In this document: positions 16,351 to 25,600 of the stretch, one piece after another | Layout: every line of letters begins with the position of its first letter | How positions within the stretch are numbered: the stretch's first letter is position 1 | Position numbers and translations under genes: made by a program | The notes under the pieces: model-generated | Database searches by the model: none | What the model was told of the DNA's origin: nothing | What the model saw: only the letters and a program-made list of their open reading frames with translations | DNA from: VRUE01 sp963745915 | GTDB taxonomy: Bacteria; Actinomycetota; Thermoleophilia; Solirubrobacterales; 70-9 | Length of the DNA: 64,000 nucleotides | NCBI GenBank assembly: GCA_963745915.1 | Contig: CAVUZA010000002.1 | Span: forward strand, 248,001-312,000 | Reading direction: 5' to 3'

Positions 16351-17496
16351 CTACCCGGAGCAGGGGCCGGTGTCGACCGGGGTGCCGGCGTCGGCGAGGG
16401 CGGCGCCGACGACGTCGTTGGGGACGGCGAAGCCGCCGGGGGAGCCGCTGGTGGTGGCGGCGAAGACGGTCCCCAGCACCCGTCCGGCGGCGTCGACCAG
16501 GGGGCCGCCGGAGTTGCCGCTGCGCACCGCGCCGCGCAGCGAGGCGATCGGCCGCGTGATCGGGCCGCGGCCGTAGGAGTCCTCGCCGATCGTCTCGCGG
16601 GTCTCGCCGAGGCGGGCGGGCGCCGCCGCGTAGGGGCCGTTTTCGGGGTAGCCGAGCACCGCCCCCGCCGTCCCCGGGCGGGGCTCCGGGGCGACGCGGA
16701 GCACCGGCAGCTGGGCTTCCACCCGCAGCAGCGCCAGGTCGTTGGCGGGGTCGTAGTGCACGGGGGTCGCGGTCAGCGAGGCGCCGTCCTGGGTGGTCAC
16801 CGTGGTGTCGTCCTCGCCGGCGACGACGTGGGCGTTGGTGACGACGACCTGCGCCGCGACGGCCCAGCCCGAGCCCTCGACCCCGAGCCCGCAGGCGGTG
16901 CCCAGCACCCGCACGACCGAGGCGCCGGCGGCGGCGACGTCGGGGTCGGAGGCGATCGCCGGGTCGGGCGGCGCGACCGGCGCCGCCGGGCCGACGATCG
17001 CCGGCGCCGGGTCGACGCGGTCGAGCGCGTTGAGGATCGGCCCCGAGGGCGGCAGCACGTCGTTGAGGCTGCGCAGGATCAGCGAGCGCTGCACGTCGCC
17101 GCGCAGCTGCGCCGTGCCGGGCGCGTGCAGGGCGACGGCGCCGAAGACCCAGACCAGGCCGAGCGCGACCGAGGCGACCAGGGCGGCGCCGCCGGCGCCG
17201 TCGGCGAGGTGCAGCGGGCCGCTGCCGCGCAGCAGGCGCGCCCGCAGGCCCAGCGCCATGCTCTCCAGCGCCACCGCGACCAGGGCGCCGACCAGCAGTG
17301 CCCCCAGCGCCGCGCAGAGCGGCGCGTAGGGCGAGGCGGAGCCCTGGTTGAGCAGCAGCGGGCCGATCCGGCTGCCGGTGAAGGCGCCGAGCGCGAAGCC
17401 GAACAGGGTCAGGGTGCCGACGATCAGGCCCTGCCGGTAGCCCCAGATCGCCAGGGCGAGGGTGAACGCGACGATTCCCCAATCCAAGACTGTCAC
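16351..17496 (-). CDS. MarP-like membrane serine protease (CvpA + trypsin domains)
   Basis: 381 residues. Residues 1-125 contain four hydrophobic segments of a CvpA-type domain; a Pro/Ala linker follows, then a periplasmic trypsin fold. The triad is visible: His223 (VVTNAHVV), Asp253 (DPANDLALL), Ser329 (SGNSGGPL). Cys202 near the domain start and the Cys four residues from the C terminus match the disulfide pair of mycobacterial MarP, an acid- and redox-responsive protease that activates a peptidoglycan hydrolase. It is divergent from a penicillin-binding protein gene with only 34 bases between starts, which fits a cell-wall role. Confidence 0.88.
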   Translation of the reverse strand: MTVLDWGIVAFTLALAIWGYRQGLIVGTLTLFGFALGAFTGSRIGPLLLNQGSASPYAPLCAALGALLVGALVAVALESMALGLRARLLRGSGPLHLADGAGGAALVASVALGLVWVFGAVALHAPGTAQLRGDVQRSLILRSLNDVLPPSGPILNALDRVDPAPAIVGPAAPVAPPDPAIASDPDVAAAGASVVRVLGTACGLGVEGSGWAVAAQVVVTNAHVVAGEDDTTVTTQDGASLTATPVHYDPANDLALLRVEAQLPVLRVAPEPRPGTAGAVLGYPENGPYAAAPARLGETRETIGEDSYGRGPITRPIASLRGAVRSGNSGGPLVDAAGRVLGTVFAATTSGSPGGFAVPNDVVGAALADAGTPVDTGPCSG

Positions 17497-17530
17497 GGTC
17501 TAATAGAAGCAGGCACTAGATTTCCGTTCA

Positions 17531-19258
17531 GTGAACAGCCAACTCTCCGGCGTGGAGCGGCGGCGGCGCCTGCTCACCCGCGCGCTTCCGCTCAGCATCG
17601 TAGCCCTGATCGCCTTCGTCCTCGGCGCCAGCGCGGGCACGTCGGGCTCGCCGCAGAAGGAAGCGGCCGAACGCTTCGCCGCGGCCTGGGAGGGCGACCG
17701 CTTCGCCGCCATGTACGACGAGCTGAACGAGGCCTCGCAGCGCAAGATCGGGCTCAACGACTTCGTCATCGCCTACCGCGAAGCCGCCGAGACGGCCACC
17801 CTGCGCTCGCTCGAGGCCGGCTCGGCCGAGGGGCCGGAGTCGGTCGACGGGCGCCAGGTCGTGACCGTGCCCGTCGCGGTCGGGACGGTCGCCTTCGGCC
17901 CGTTCGAAGCGCCGCTCGAGCTGCCCTTCGCCGACGGCGGCGTCGCCTGGGAGAAGAGCCTCGTCTTCCCCGGCCTGCGCAGCGGCGAGCAGCTCGAAGC
18001 CGAGCTCGAGCTGGCGCCGCGGGCGGCGATCCTCGCCGGCGGCGGCAAGCCGCTGGCGGTCGGCCCGGCCGAAGCCCGCGCCCACCCGCTCGGCGACGCG
18101 GCGATCGACGTCGTCGGCGAAGTCGGCGTCGCCGAAGAGGACGAAGCGGGGGCGCTCGCCCGCCAGGGCTTCACCCCGCAGACGCCGGTCGGGGTCAGCG
18201 GCCTCGAGCGCGCCTTCAACGCCCGCCTCGCCGGCCATCCCGGCGGCAAGCTGCTGGCGGTCGGCGGCGGCGCGAGCCGGGTCCTGGCCGAAGCCGAGCC
18301 GCGGCCCGGCGCCCCGGTGAAGACGACGATCGACCCCGACCTGCAGGAGGCGGCGGTCGCCGCGCTCGGCGGTCGCTTCGGCGGCGTCGCCGTCCTCGAC
18401 ACCCGCAACGGCGACGTGCGCGCCCTCGCCGGCTACGCCTTCTCCGCCCCCCAGCCGCCGGGCTCGACCTTCAAGATGGTGACCACCGCCGCCGCCCTGG
18501 AAAAGGGCGTCGTCTCGCTCGACGACGAATTCGAGATCGTCGACGGCGCCAACGTCGGCGGCCGCTTCATCGAAAACGCCAACGGCGAGCTCTGCGGCGG
18601 CACCTTCCGCGAAGCCTTCGCCGAGTCCTGCAACGCCGACTTCGCCCCGCTCGGGCCGAAGATCGGCAACGACGACCTGGTCGCCGCCGCCGAGAGCTTC
18701 GGCTTCAACTCGCCGCCCACCCTCTACGCCGACCGCTTCCTCGCCGCGGTCGAACCGGAGATGTCGACGATCCCCGAGCAGATCGGCGCCGAAGTCGACC
18801 TCGGCGTGACCGCGATCGGCCAGGGAGAAGTGCTGGCGACGCCGCTGCAGATTGCGAGCGTCGCGCAGACGATCGCCAACGGCGGGGTGCGCGAGCCGAC
18901 CTCGATCGTCGCCAACCGCAAGCTGCGCCCCGAGGCCAGGCCGGTGCGGGCGATCTCGCAGCGGACCGCGCAGCAGCTGACCGAGCTGATGGTCGGCGTC
19001 GTCACCGGCGGCACCGGCTACGCCGGCGCGATCCCCGAGGCCCAGGTCGCGGGCAAGACCGGCACCGCCGAGCTCGGGCCGAAGCCCGGCGAAGAGGAAG
19101 CCGAGCACCCGCAGCAGATCAAGGACGCCTGGTTCGCCGCCTTCGCCCCGGCCGAGAAGCCGCGCCTGGCGGTCGGCGTGCTGCTGATCGAAGCCGAAGC
19201 CGCCGGCGGCGAAGTCGCCGCCCCGACCGCCTCCGAGATCCTCTCCGCCGGCCTCTAG
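17531..19258 (+). CDS. Penicillin-binding transpeptidase with NTF2-like (MecA-N) domain
   Basis: 575 residues. A membrane anchor (about 18-38) precedes an NTF2-like domain (KEAAERFAAAWEGDRFAAMYDELNEASQ) and a transpeptidase domain with SxxK at Ser312-Lys315 (GSTFKM), SxN at Ser366-Asn368 (ESCNAD) and KTG at 509-511 (GKTGTAE). It crosslinks peptidoglycan outside the membrane and is expected to bind beta-lactams. The start is GTG 17531, 34 bases from the divergent protease start, so the two promoters overlap. An IS982-type element begins right at the stop codon TAG (19256-19258), leaving the protein intact. Confidence 0.92.
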   Translation: MNSQLSGVERRRRLLTRALPLSIVALIAFVLGASAGTSGSPQKEAAERFAAAWEGDRFAAMYDELNEASQRKIGLNDFVIAYREAAETATLRSLEAGSAEGPESVDGRQVVTVPVAVGTVAFGPFEAPLELPFADGGVAWEKSLVFPGLRSGEQLEAELELAPRAAILAGGGKPLAVGPAEARAHPLGDAAIDVVGEVGVAEEDEAGALARQGFTPQTPVGVSGLERAFNARLAGHPGGKLLAVGGGASRVLAEAEPRPGAPVKTTIDPDLQEAAVAALGGRFGGVAVLDTRNGDVRALAGYAFSAPQPPGSTFKMVTTAAALEKGVVSLDDEFEIVDGANVGGRFIENANGELCGGTFREAFAESCNADFAPLGPKIGNDDLVAAAESFGFNSPPTLYADRFLAAVEPEMSTIPEQIGAEVDLGVTAIGQGEVLATPLQIASVAQTIANGGVREPTSIVANRKLRPEARPVRAISQRTAQQLTELMVGVVTGGTGYAGAIPEAQVAGKTGTAELGPKPGEEEAEHPQQIKDAWFAAFAPAEKPRLAVGVLLIEAEAAGGEVAAPTASEILSAGL

Positions 19259-20232
19259 AGGCTTGATGCGGGTTCGGCCTGCGAGCAGGAGCAGCGCCAG
19301 GCGATAAAGAAAGGGTCTCCAGCCCTGCAACCTCGTGATTGGAGCACGAGATGACAGCATCGCTGGAGACCCTTGTAGTCGCAGCCTACGTATTCGCGAC
19401 CTCGCTGCCCATCCCTCGCTCGGGACCCGCCGGCAAAGCCACCGATCAAGAGCTGATCGCCCTGGCCGTCGCCCAGGCGGTCCTCGGCATCCCCTCCGAC
19501 CGCCAGTTTCTCGGGCTGGTCGAGAAGATCTTGCCCGGCTGGTTCCCCGAGCTGCCCGGGCAATCGCAGTTCAACCGTCGTCTGCGCCGGCTGACGCCGC
19601 AGATGACAACGGTGCAGATGATGCTCGCCGAGCTGGTCGCCGAAGGCCAGGTGCGGCTGGTCGACGGCACCTTGATCAGCTGCGCCAACTATCCCGGCTG
19701 CGCTTCTAAAAGCCATTTCGCCGGCGATGCCGCCTACGGCTACTGCGCCTCCAAGAGCCAGTTCCTGTGGGGCATGCGCCTGGTCTTGTTCTGTGACCCC
19801 AGAGGAGTCCCCACCGGCTATGACCTGGTCGGACCCAAGACCGGCGAAGAGCGCGAGTGCGCCCTGCGACTCGCGGCCGGCCAGGCCGGCATGACGCTGT
19901 TTGCCGATGGTGGCTTCTGGGGTCGGGAGTACCTGGCCTCGATGGAGCTGGTGGGCATCGAGTTGATCACCCCCGACAAGCACCGGCTCGGCGAGCGACC
20001 GCCGGCCGAGGTCGCAAAAGCGCGGATTCGTCTCGTGATCGAGTCGGTGTTCTCCACTCTCAAGCGACAGATGCGATTGGAGACCCACCTGGCCAAGACG
20101 CGCGGCGGCCTCATCCAGCGCATTGCCCAGCGCCTCCTCGCCCTGACCGTGGGGGTCTACGTCAACACCTTGCTGGGTCGGCCGGCGCGGGCGTTGGCCG
20201 CCTACGACGGGAGATGAACCCGCATCAAGCCT
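19259..20232 (+). mobile_element. IS982-family insertion sequence
   Basis: About 974 bp bounded by perfect 17-bp inverted repeats (19259-19275 and 20216-20232, AGGCTTGATGCGGGTTC). CTAG flanks both ends (19255-19258 and 20233-20236); because CTAG is its own complement it can be read as a 4-bp target duplication or as an extension of the inverted repeats to 21 bp. The transposase gene is intact. The insertion point coincides with the stop codon of the upstream transpeptidase gene and separates it from its likely terminator at 20241. Confidence 0.88.
19351..20217 (+). CDS. IS982 family transposase
   Basis: 288 residues with the IS982 signature: FNRRLRRL, VDGTLIS (first Asp), AGDAAYGYCASKSQFLWGMRLVLFCD, LFADGGFWG (second Asp) and VIESVFSTLKRQM (Glu), then the helical LIQRIAQRLLALTVGVYVN tail. 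ATG 19351 is preferred over an in-frame TTG at 19339; GGAGCACGAG just upstream serves as ribosome site. Intact length suggests the element may be active. Confidence 0.9.
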   Translation: MTASLETLVVAAYVFATSLPIPRSGPAGKATDQELIALAVAQAVLGIPSDRQFLGLVEKILPGWFPELPGQSQFNRRLRRLTPQMTTVQMMLAELVAEGQVRLVDGTLISCANYPGCASKSHFAGDAAYGYCASKSQFLWGMRLVLFCDPRGVPTGYDLVGPKTGEERECALRLAAGQAGMTLFADGGFWGREYLASMELVGIELITPDKHRLGERPPAEVAKARIRLVIESVFSTLKRQMRLETHLAKTRGGLIQRIAQRLLALTVGVYVNTLLGRPARALAAYDGR

Positions 20233-20240
20233 CTAGGCGG

Positions 20241-20285
20241 CGACGGGACTAAAAGAGGCCTATATGTCCCGTTTTAGGCCCGTCG
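20241..20285. terminator. Terminator-type hairpin T1
   Basis: CGACGGGACTAAAA (20241-20254) pairs with TTTTAGGCCCGTCG (20272-20285) with one mismatch. The right half GTTTTAGGCCCGTCGGCCC (20271-20289) is identical over 19 bases to the terminator at 49910-49928. It was probably the terminator shared by the transpeptidase gene and the convergent lipoprotein gene (stop 20298) before the IS inserted. Confidence 0.7.
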
Positions 20286-20297
20286 GCCCGCGGTTGG

Positions 20298-20843
20298 TTA
20301 GAGGTCGAGGGTGACCTTGGCGGGGCCGCCGGGGCCGGGGATCGAGAGCGTCAGCGGACGCGCCTCGGAGGCCTCGTCGGGGAGCAGGAAGAGGACCAGC
20401 GAGCCCTCGATCGGGCCCTGCTGCGGGGTCGAGTCCGGGGTCGGGACCGGTTCCTGCGATTCGACCTTGCCGCCGAAGGGGAAGGCGTAGAGGCTGTCGC
20501 TGGGGATCGCCTCGAAGGTCCGCTTGTCGGCGTCGGCGATCGTCGCCGTCGGGGCCAGCTCCTGGGTCTCTTCGGTCTTGTTCTCGACTTCGAGGAAGAC
20601 GCCGAAGTAGTTGGCGCCGTCGGGGGCCGGCGGCTGGCCGACCAGGTAGGCGGAGTCCTCGTTGTCGTTGGCGTTGAGGAAGCGCGAGAAGATCACGTTG
20701 TAGCTGAGCTCGCCGAGCTCGACCGGCTCGCCCTCGACCACGTCCTTGGAGTCGCTCTCGCCGCAGGCCGAGAGCGAGAGGGCGAGGCCCAGCAGGGCCA
20801 GCAGGGCGAGCAGGAGCGGCAGGATTCGGGCGCGGCGGTGCAT
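20298..20843 (-). CDS. Secreted lipoprotein, DUF4352-like
   Basis: 181 residues. An Arg-rich start, a long hydrophobic stretch and the lipobox LSAC (Cys27) mark a lipoprotein anchored to the outer face of the membrane. The mature part has a beta-sandwich-like pattern (YFGVFLEVENKTEETQELAPTATIADADKRTF, SLVLFLLPDEAS) similar to DUF4352/telomeric-repeat-factor-2-like extracellular domains that carry a conserved VxNxT motif. Substrate or partner unknown. A TATAGG box lies about 20 bases upstream of the ATG on the minus strand. Confidence 0.75.
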   Translation of the reverse strand: MHRRARILPLLLALLALLGLALSLSACGESDSKDVVEGEPVELGELSYNVIFSRFLNANDNEDSAYLVGQPPAPDGANYFGVFLEVENKTEETQELAPTATIADADKRTFEAIPSDSLYAFPFGGKVESQEPVPTPDSTPQQGPIEGSLVLFLLPDEASEARPLTLSIPGPGGPAKVTLDL

Positions 20844-20870
20844 CGGCGGCGAGAGCCTATAAGAGCCGGC

Positions 20871-21386
20871 TCAGGGAATGCCGGTCGCGTGCCGGTTGCC
20901 GCCGGCGAGCGCCGCCCGGCCGGCGGCCAGCGTGCCCGACTCGAGCCCGTCGCGCAGCCGGCGCAGCGCCTCGCGCCAGTGCCGCGCGTAGGGGAGCGAG
21001 GCGGCGGAGAGCAGCTCCAGGCCGCGGTCGACCGGCCCCGGCTCGGTCCAGTAGGCGACCCGCACCGTGGTCAGCGAGCCCGGTCCCTCGGTCAGCTCCC
21101 AGAGCGTGGTCGAGGGAATCCGGTTGCCGCGGCCGCCGCGGCCGTGCTCGACGATCCGGTGCGGCGGGTCGAGCTCGGCCACCGTCGTGTCCATCCAGAC
21201 CCGGCGCGGCCGCACCGCGAAGCGGAAGCGGGCGCCGGCCCCCACCCCGCGCGACTCGACCCTGGTCAGGTGGAAGCCGGTGAGGAAATGGTCGGTGAAG
21301 GCGGGGCGCAGGCCGAGGTCGGCGATCGCCTCGAAGGCCGCCGCGCGGGGGACGTCGATCTCGATCTCGGCGCTGACGGGGCCCAT
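20871..21386 (-). CDS. SRPBCC (START-like) domain protein
   Basis: 171 residues: an initial beta strand SAEIEIDVPRAAAFEAIADLG, a FRFAVRPRRVWMDTTVAELDPPHRIVEHGRGG core, and a C-terminal helix ARHWREALRRLRDGLESG. This is the layout of the polyketide-cyclase/SRPBCC superfamily, which holds hydrophobic ligands in a deep pocket. No specific ligand can be named. It lies 27 bases upstream of the lipoprotein gene on the same strand. Confidence 0.75.
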   Translation of the reverse strand: MGPVSAEIEIDVPRAAAFEAIADLGLRPAFTDHFLTGFHLTRVESRGVGAGARFRFAVRPRRVWMDTTVAELDPPHRIVEHGRGGRGNRIPSTTLWELTEGPGSLTTVRVAYWTEPGPVDRGLELLSAASLPYARHWREALRRLRDGLESGTLAAGRAALAGGNRHATGIP

Positions 21387-21507
21387 CGCGGCGCGATTCT
21401 ATTCGCGCCAGGTTTGGGAGCGGCGCGATGCGGGAAATCCCTGATGCGACCACAGGGACGCCGCTCTAGGATCGACCTGCGGAGGGCGCCGAAACAAGGA
21501 GGCCGCC

Positions 21508-22087
21508 ATCTCTACTGCCATCTCCCCCACCAGTACCGCTACCCGCCCCGCCCGCTTCGCCGCGGGCACGACCCCGGGGACCGGGACCTACTTCTGCGCC
21601 GCCTGCGAGTCGCAGGCTGGCGCTGCGCGAGAACGACCAGCTGCCCGAGTGCCCGCGCTGCGGCGCGACCGAGTTCCGCCGCGACTCGATCTTCGCGCCG
21701 ATGCAGGACCACGGCCAGACGATCGAGCTCGGCGCCCTCGCCACCGCCTCGCCGCCGAGCTGGCTGGCCAGCGCCCGCGAGCGCCTGCCCGGGCCGGGCC
21801 GCTACCTCGCCTGCCGCGAAGCCGACGCCGAGATCGCGATCTTCCCGGTCGCCCGCGGCTGGACCAGGATCGGCCGCAGCGCCGCCGCCGACGTCCGCCT
21901 CGACGACCCCTCGGTCTCGCGCCGCCACGCCCTGCTCGTCTCCGAGAAGCCCAGCTCGCTGCGGGTGCTCGACGACCGCAGCCTCAACGGCATCCTCCTC
22001 AACGGCGACCTGGTCGAGTGGGGCCGGCTCGGCGACGGCGACGAGCTCGGCATCGGCCGCTTCCGCCTCTTCGTGCTCGAAGCCTGA
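21508..22087 (+). CDS. Zinc-ribbon / FHA domain protein (frameshifted, non-standard start)
   Basis: The C-terminal FHA domain reads clearly: TRIGRSAAADVRLDDPSVSRRHALL, then LRVLDDRSLNGILLNGDLV; FHA domains bind phosphothreonine. Upstream in the same frame is LPECPRCGATEFRRDSIFAP, half of a zinc ribbon, and the other half TYFCAACESQ is in the preceding frame. One extra G at about 21615-21616 breaks the frame. The upstream frame starts near an AAGGAGG site (21496-21502), but the codon at the right spacing (21508) is ATC, not ATG. If the lesions are real only the FHA part from ATG 21701 (128 residues) is made. Confidence 0.7.
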
Positions 22088-22129
22088 CTTCCCCCAGTTT
22101 GCGGGGTTCCGGCCTACCCGGTCCCTAGC

Positions 22130-22528
22130 ATGGCGGCTGTGAGCAGTCCGGAGCCGCCCGAGATCGCCGCCGAGCGCGCCCGCGAGCGGCTGCACGCCGA
22201 GATCGAGCGGGTCCGCAGCGGGGTCGAGGAGATGCTCGCCGAGCAGGAGAACGGCGTCGGCGAGGCGGCCCTGCGGCGCGAACTCGACCAGATCCGCGAG
22301 GAGACCGGCTACCTGCTCAAGCGCCGCGTGCGCAAGGCGGAGAAACGCCTCAATAAGCGAATCGACAAGATCGGCGACCGCACCGACGCGCTCGAAGAGC
22401 GGGTTGACGCAGTCGAGCAGGAGCGCAGATACGCCGAGTGGCGCATCCACACCAACACCGAGCAGATGCTCGACGGCCTCCTCCGCGAGTTGCGCGCAAT
22501 CGGCGACCTGCTTTCAGCTTCGAGGTAG
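22130..22528 (+). CDS. Coiled-coil hypothetical protein
   Basis: 132 residues, charged and almost entirely helical, with heptad-like repeats (RLHAEIERVRSGVEEMLAEQEN, KRLNKRIDKIGDRTDALEERVDAVEQ) predicting a long coiled coil. No signal peptide or membrane segment. It follows the FHA gene on the same strand after 42 bases and may be co-transcribed. A GTG at 22139 is an alternative start. Function unknown. Palindrome A1 lies 31 bases after the stop. Confidence 0.65.
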   Translation: MAAVSSPEPPEIAAERARERLHAEIERVRSGVEEMLAEQENGVGEAALRRELDQIREETGYLLKRRVRKAEKRLNKRIDKIGDRTDALEERVDAVEQERRYAEWRIHTNTEQMLDGLLRELRAIGDLLSASR

Positions 22529-22558
22529 ACCCGAGCTTCTCGAGCTGGGACTCGGATC

Positions 22559-22665
22559 GGGGAGGTGCGGGTGCCCTCCCCAGGAGGCTTGGAATCCACG
22601 CCCTGCACCCTCAAATACGACCCAGCTGCGCGACGGCCTCATGGGGAGGGCACCCGCACCTCCCC
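22559..22665. repeat. Palindromic element A1
   Basis: A 30-bp arm at 22559-22588 pairs with 22636-22665 (one mismatch). The loop keeps the family A core: GGCTTGGAATCC at one end and CGACCCAGCTGCGC (22618-22631) then GACGGCCT at the other. It lies between two convergent genes, 10 bases past the gltB stop, so it could act as a bidirectional terminator. Confidence 0.9.
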
Positions 22666-22674
22666 CACCCAGGC

Positions 22675-25600
22675 CTACTCGGTCGAGATGCTCGGGTCGG
22701 CCTGCACCTTGTGCGGGACTACCATCATGAAATTCGCTGAGGCGTCCGAGGCTAGATTGAGGACTCGGTCGGCCTCTTCGTCCTGGCCGGTGGCCTTCAA
22801 CTCCTCGGCGTAGGCGGAGAGGAGGTCGTCGATGTCGAGCTGGCCCTCGGCGTCGATCTCTTTGAGCTCGACCTTGGCGCCTTTGCCTAGGCGGCGCTGG
22901 ATCGCGGCGGCGTCGATGCCGAAGGCGTTGTGGCGGACGTAGACGCGGCCGCCGGTCATCCCGGCGCAGGCCCAGGGGCCGAGGTCGCCGAGCACGATCG
23001 CCCGGCCCGAGGTCATGTACTCGAAGGCGAAGCCCTTGGCGTTGGCGCGGTTGACGAGGCAGCCGCGGCTGTCGTCGATCTCCTCCTCGGGCTCGCCGGC
23101 GAGCACCACGTCAGCGCCGGAGAGGCGGATGCAGAAGCGCGAGTCGGCCGAGCCCTGGACGAAGAGGCGGCCGCGCTGGGCGCCGTAGGCGAAGGACTTG
23201 CCGACCGAGCCGTTGACCCGGCGGCCCTTGGCCCCCTTGCCCTTGAGCACCGAGACGGTGCCGCCCAGCATCGTCTTGCCGACGCCGTCCTGGGCGCCGC
23301 CCTCGATCCGGATCGCGACCCCGTAGGAGTTGAAGGCGCCGAGCCCCTGGCCGGCGACCGAGCCGCCGTTGAACTCGAGGCTGGCGAGCACGTCTTCGCT
23401 CGGCTCGGGCGCGTCGTCGTCGAAGATCCGCGAGCGGGCGATCGCCCCGGCGAGCTCGGTGCCGAGCACGCGGTCGTTGGCGTCGGTGGCGCGCGGGAAC
23501 TCGTTGCGGATCGTGCGGCCCGAGCAGACGTCGCCGGCCAGGGCGCCGATCTGCGCCGAGGCCTGCTTGGCCTCCATCCGGATCGGGCGGGCGGCGACCA
23601 GGCCGGCCTCGGCCCGCTCCTCGGCCTCGGCGGCGACCGGCAGGTCGAGCGGCTCGAGGTCGAGGAACTCCTCCAGCGGCGTGATCAGCGGCGCCAGGTC
23701 GATCGACTCGTGGTGGCTGACCTGCTCGAGCAGGTCGTAGCGGCCGACCAGGTCCTGGGCGCGCTCGTAGCCGAGCGAGGCGACCACTTCCTTGACCTCC
23801 TCGCCCATCGCCGAGAAGAAGCGGGCGCAGCTCTCGGCCGCGCTGTCGACCTCCTGCGGGGTGAACTTCTTCAGCCCGTGCTCCTGGGCCTGCTCGACGG
23901 TCTCGATCTGGGTGGCGATGCCGACGTGGCAGGTGTCGAGCTGGCAGCCGCGGCAGATCGTGCAGCCGAGGCTGACCATCGCCAGGGTGCCGAAGCCGAC
24001 CCGGTTGGCGCCGAGACAGTGCAGCTTGACGATGTCGTGGCCGTGGCGGTAGCCGCCGTCGGCCCAGATCTCGACCCGGTTGCGCAGGCCGGCCTCCATC
24101 AGCGCCCGGTGCACGGCGCGGGTGCCGACGTCGGAGGGCAGGCCGACGTGGCGCAGGGCGTGCTGGCGGGCGGCGCCGGTGCCGCCCTCGAAGCCCGAGA
24201 GGGTGATGATGTCGGCGCCGGCCTTGGCGATGCCGAGGCCGATCGTGCCGATGTTGGGCACGACCGGGACCTTGACCGAGACGCGCACGTCGGGGTTGAC
24301 CGTCTTCAGCTCGTCGATCAGCTCGGCGAGGTCCTCGATCGAGTAGAGGTCGTGGTTGTTGGAGGGCGAGATCAGGTCGGTGCCGGGCGCCGCGTTACGG
24401 GCGGCGGCGACCTTCTCGGAGACCTTCTTGCCGGGCAGGTGGCCGCCCTCGCCGGGCTTCGCCCCCTGGCCGATCTTGATCTCGGCCAGGTAGGAGGAGT
24501 TGAGCATCTCGGCCGAGACGCCGAAGCGCCCGGATGCGACCTGCTGGCCGCGCCACTTGCGGTAGTGCCCGTACATGTCGCGGATCTCGCCGCCCTCGCC
24601 GTTGACGCAGAGCACGTTGATCGCCTTCGCCGCCTCGGCGTAGGCGCGGAAGGCCGGCTCGGACTGCGAGCCGAAGCTCATCGAGGAGATCACCACCGGG
24701 TAGTCGTGGCGGCCGACGCCGGCGTCGACGCCCGCGGCGTCGGCGAGCGGCTCGCGGTCGCCCTTCAACGCCATGATGTGGCGCATCGAGATCGGGCTCT
24801 GCTGCTCGAGGTCGCGCACCTTCTGCGAGTACTCCTCGTAGGAGCCGGTGCCGTTGGCGGTGGCGATTGCTGCCTTGTAGACCTTGGGGTAGAAGCGGAA
24901 CGTCTTCGCCGGTTTGGCCTCCTCGTCGCCGGCGAGGATGCGGGCGCGCTCGTTGGTGTCCTCGTCGAGCGCGGCGAAGCCGACGCCGCCGGCCTCGGAG
25001 GCGGCGAAGGCCTCGGTCATGAAGATCTCGGCCAGCTCGGGCTTGACCCCGATCGAGGAGAACTGGCGGGCGTAGCCGCGCACCTCGTGGATGCCGATCG
25101 TCGAGATCACTTTCTCGATCCCCTTCTTCAGCGCGTCGCAGAGGTTGGAGACGTCATTCTCGTAGTCCTCGACGCAGATCACCTCGACCATCGTGTACGG
25201 GCAGACGCCGTTGGCGCCGAGGCCGAGGGCGAGCATCGTGTCGTGGACGTTGCGGATCGCGGCCGAGCGCAGGACGACGCCGCAGCGGCGGCGCAGGTTC
25301 TCCTCGCCGGGCTCGACCCTGAAGCCCTTCAGCGCCTGGTCGACGGCCGAGGTCGCCAGGTGCGGGTCGAGGTAGCGGCGGTCGGCGTCGTAGACGGTGC
25401 GATCGGTGAGGATCAGCAACTCGGCCCCGTCGCGGACTTTCTTCACCGCCTCCTGCTTGATCCGCTCGATCGCGCCCTTGGTCGTCTCCGACTCCAGCAG
25501 CGAGATGTCGACCGCGTCGGCGCGGCCGCGGAACTCCTCCCAGAGGTCCTCGAGCAGGTAGGTGCGGTGCTTGTTGGCGATCTTGCGGTAGGTCTTGTCG

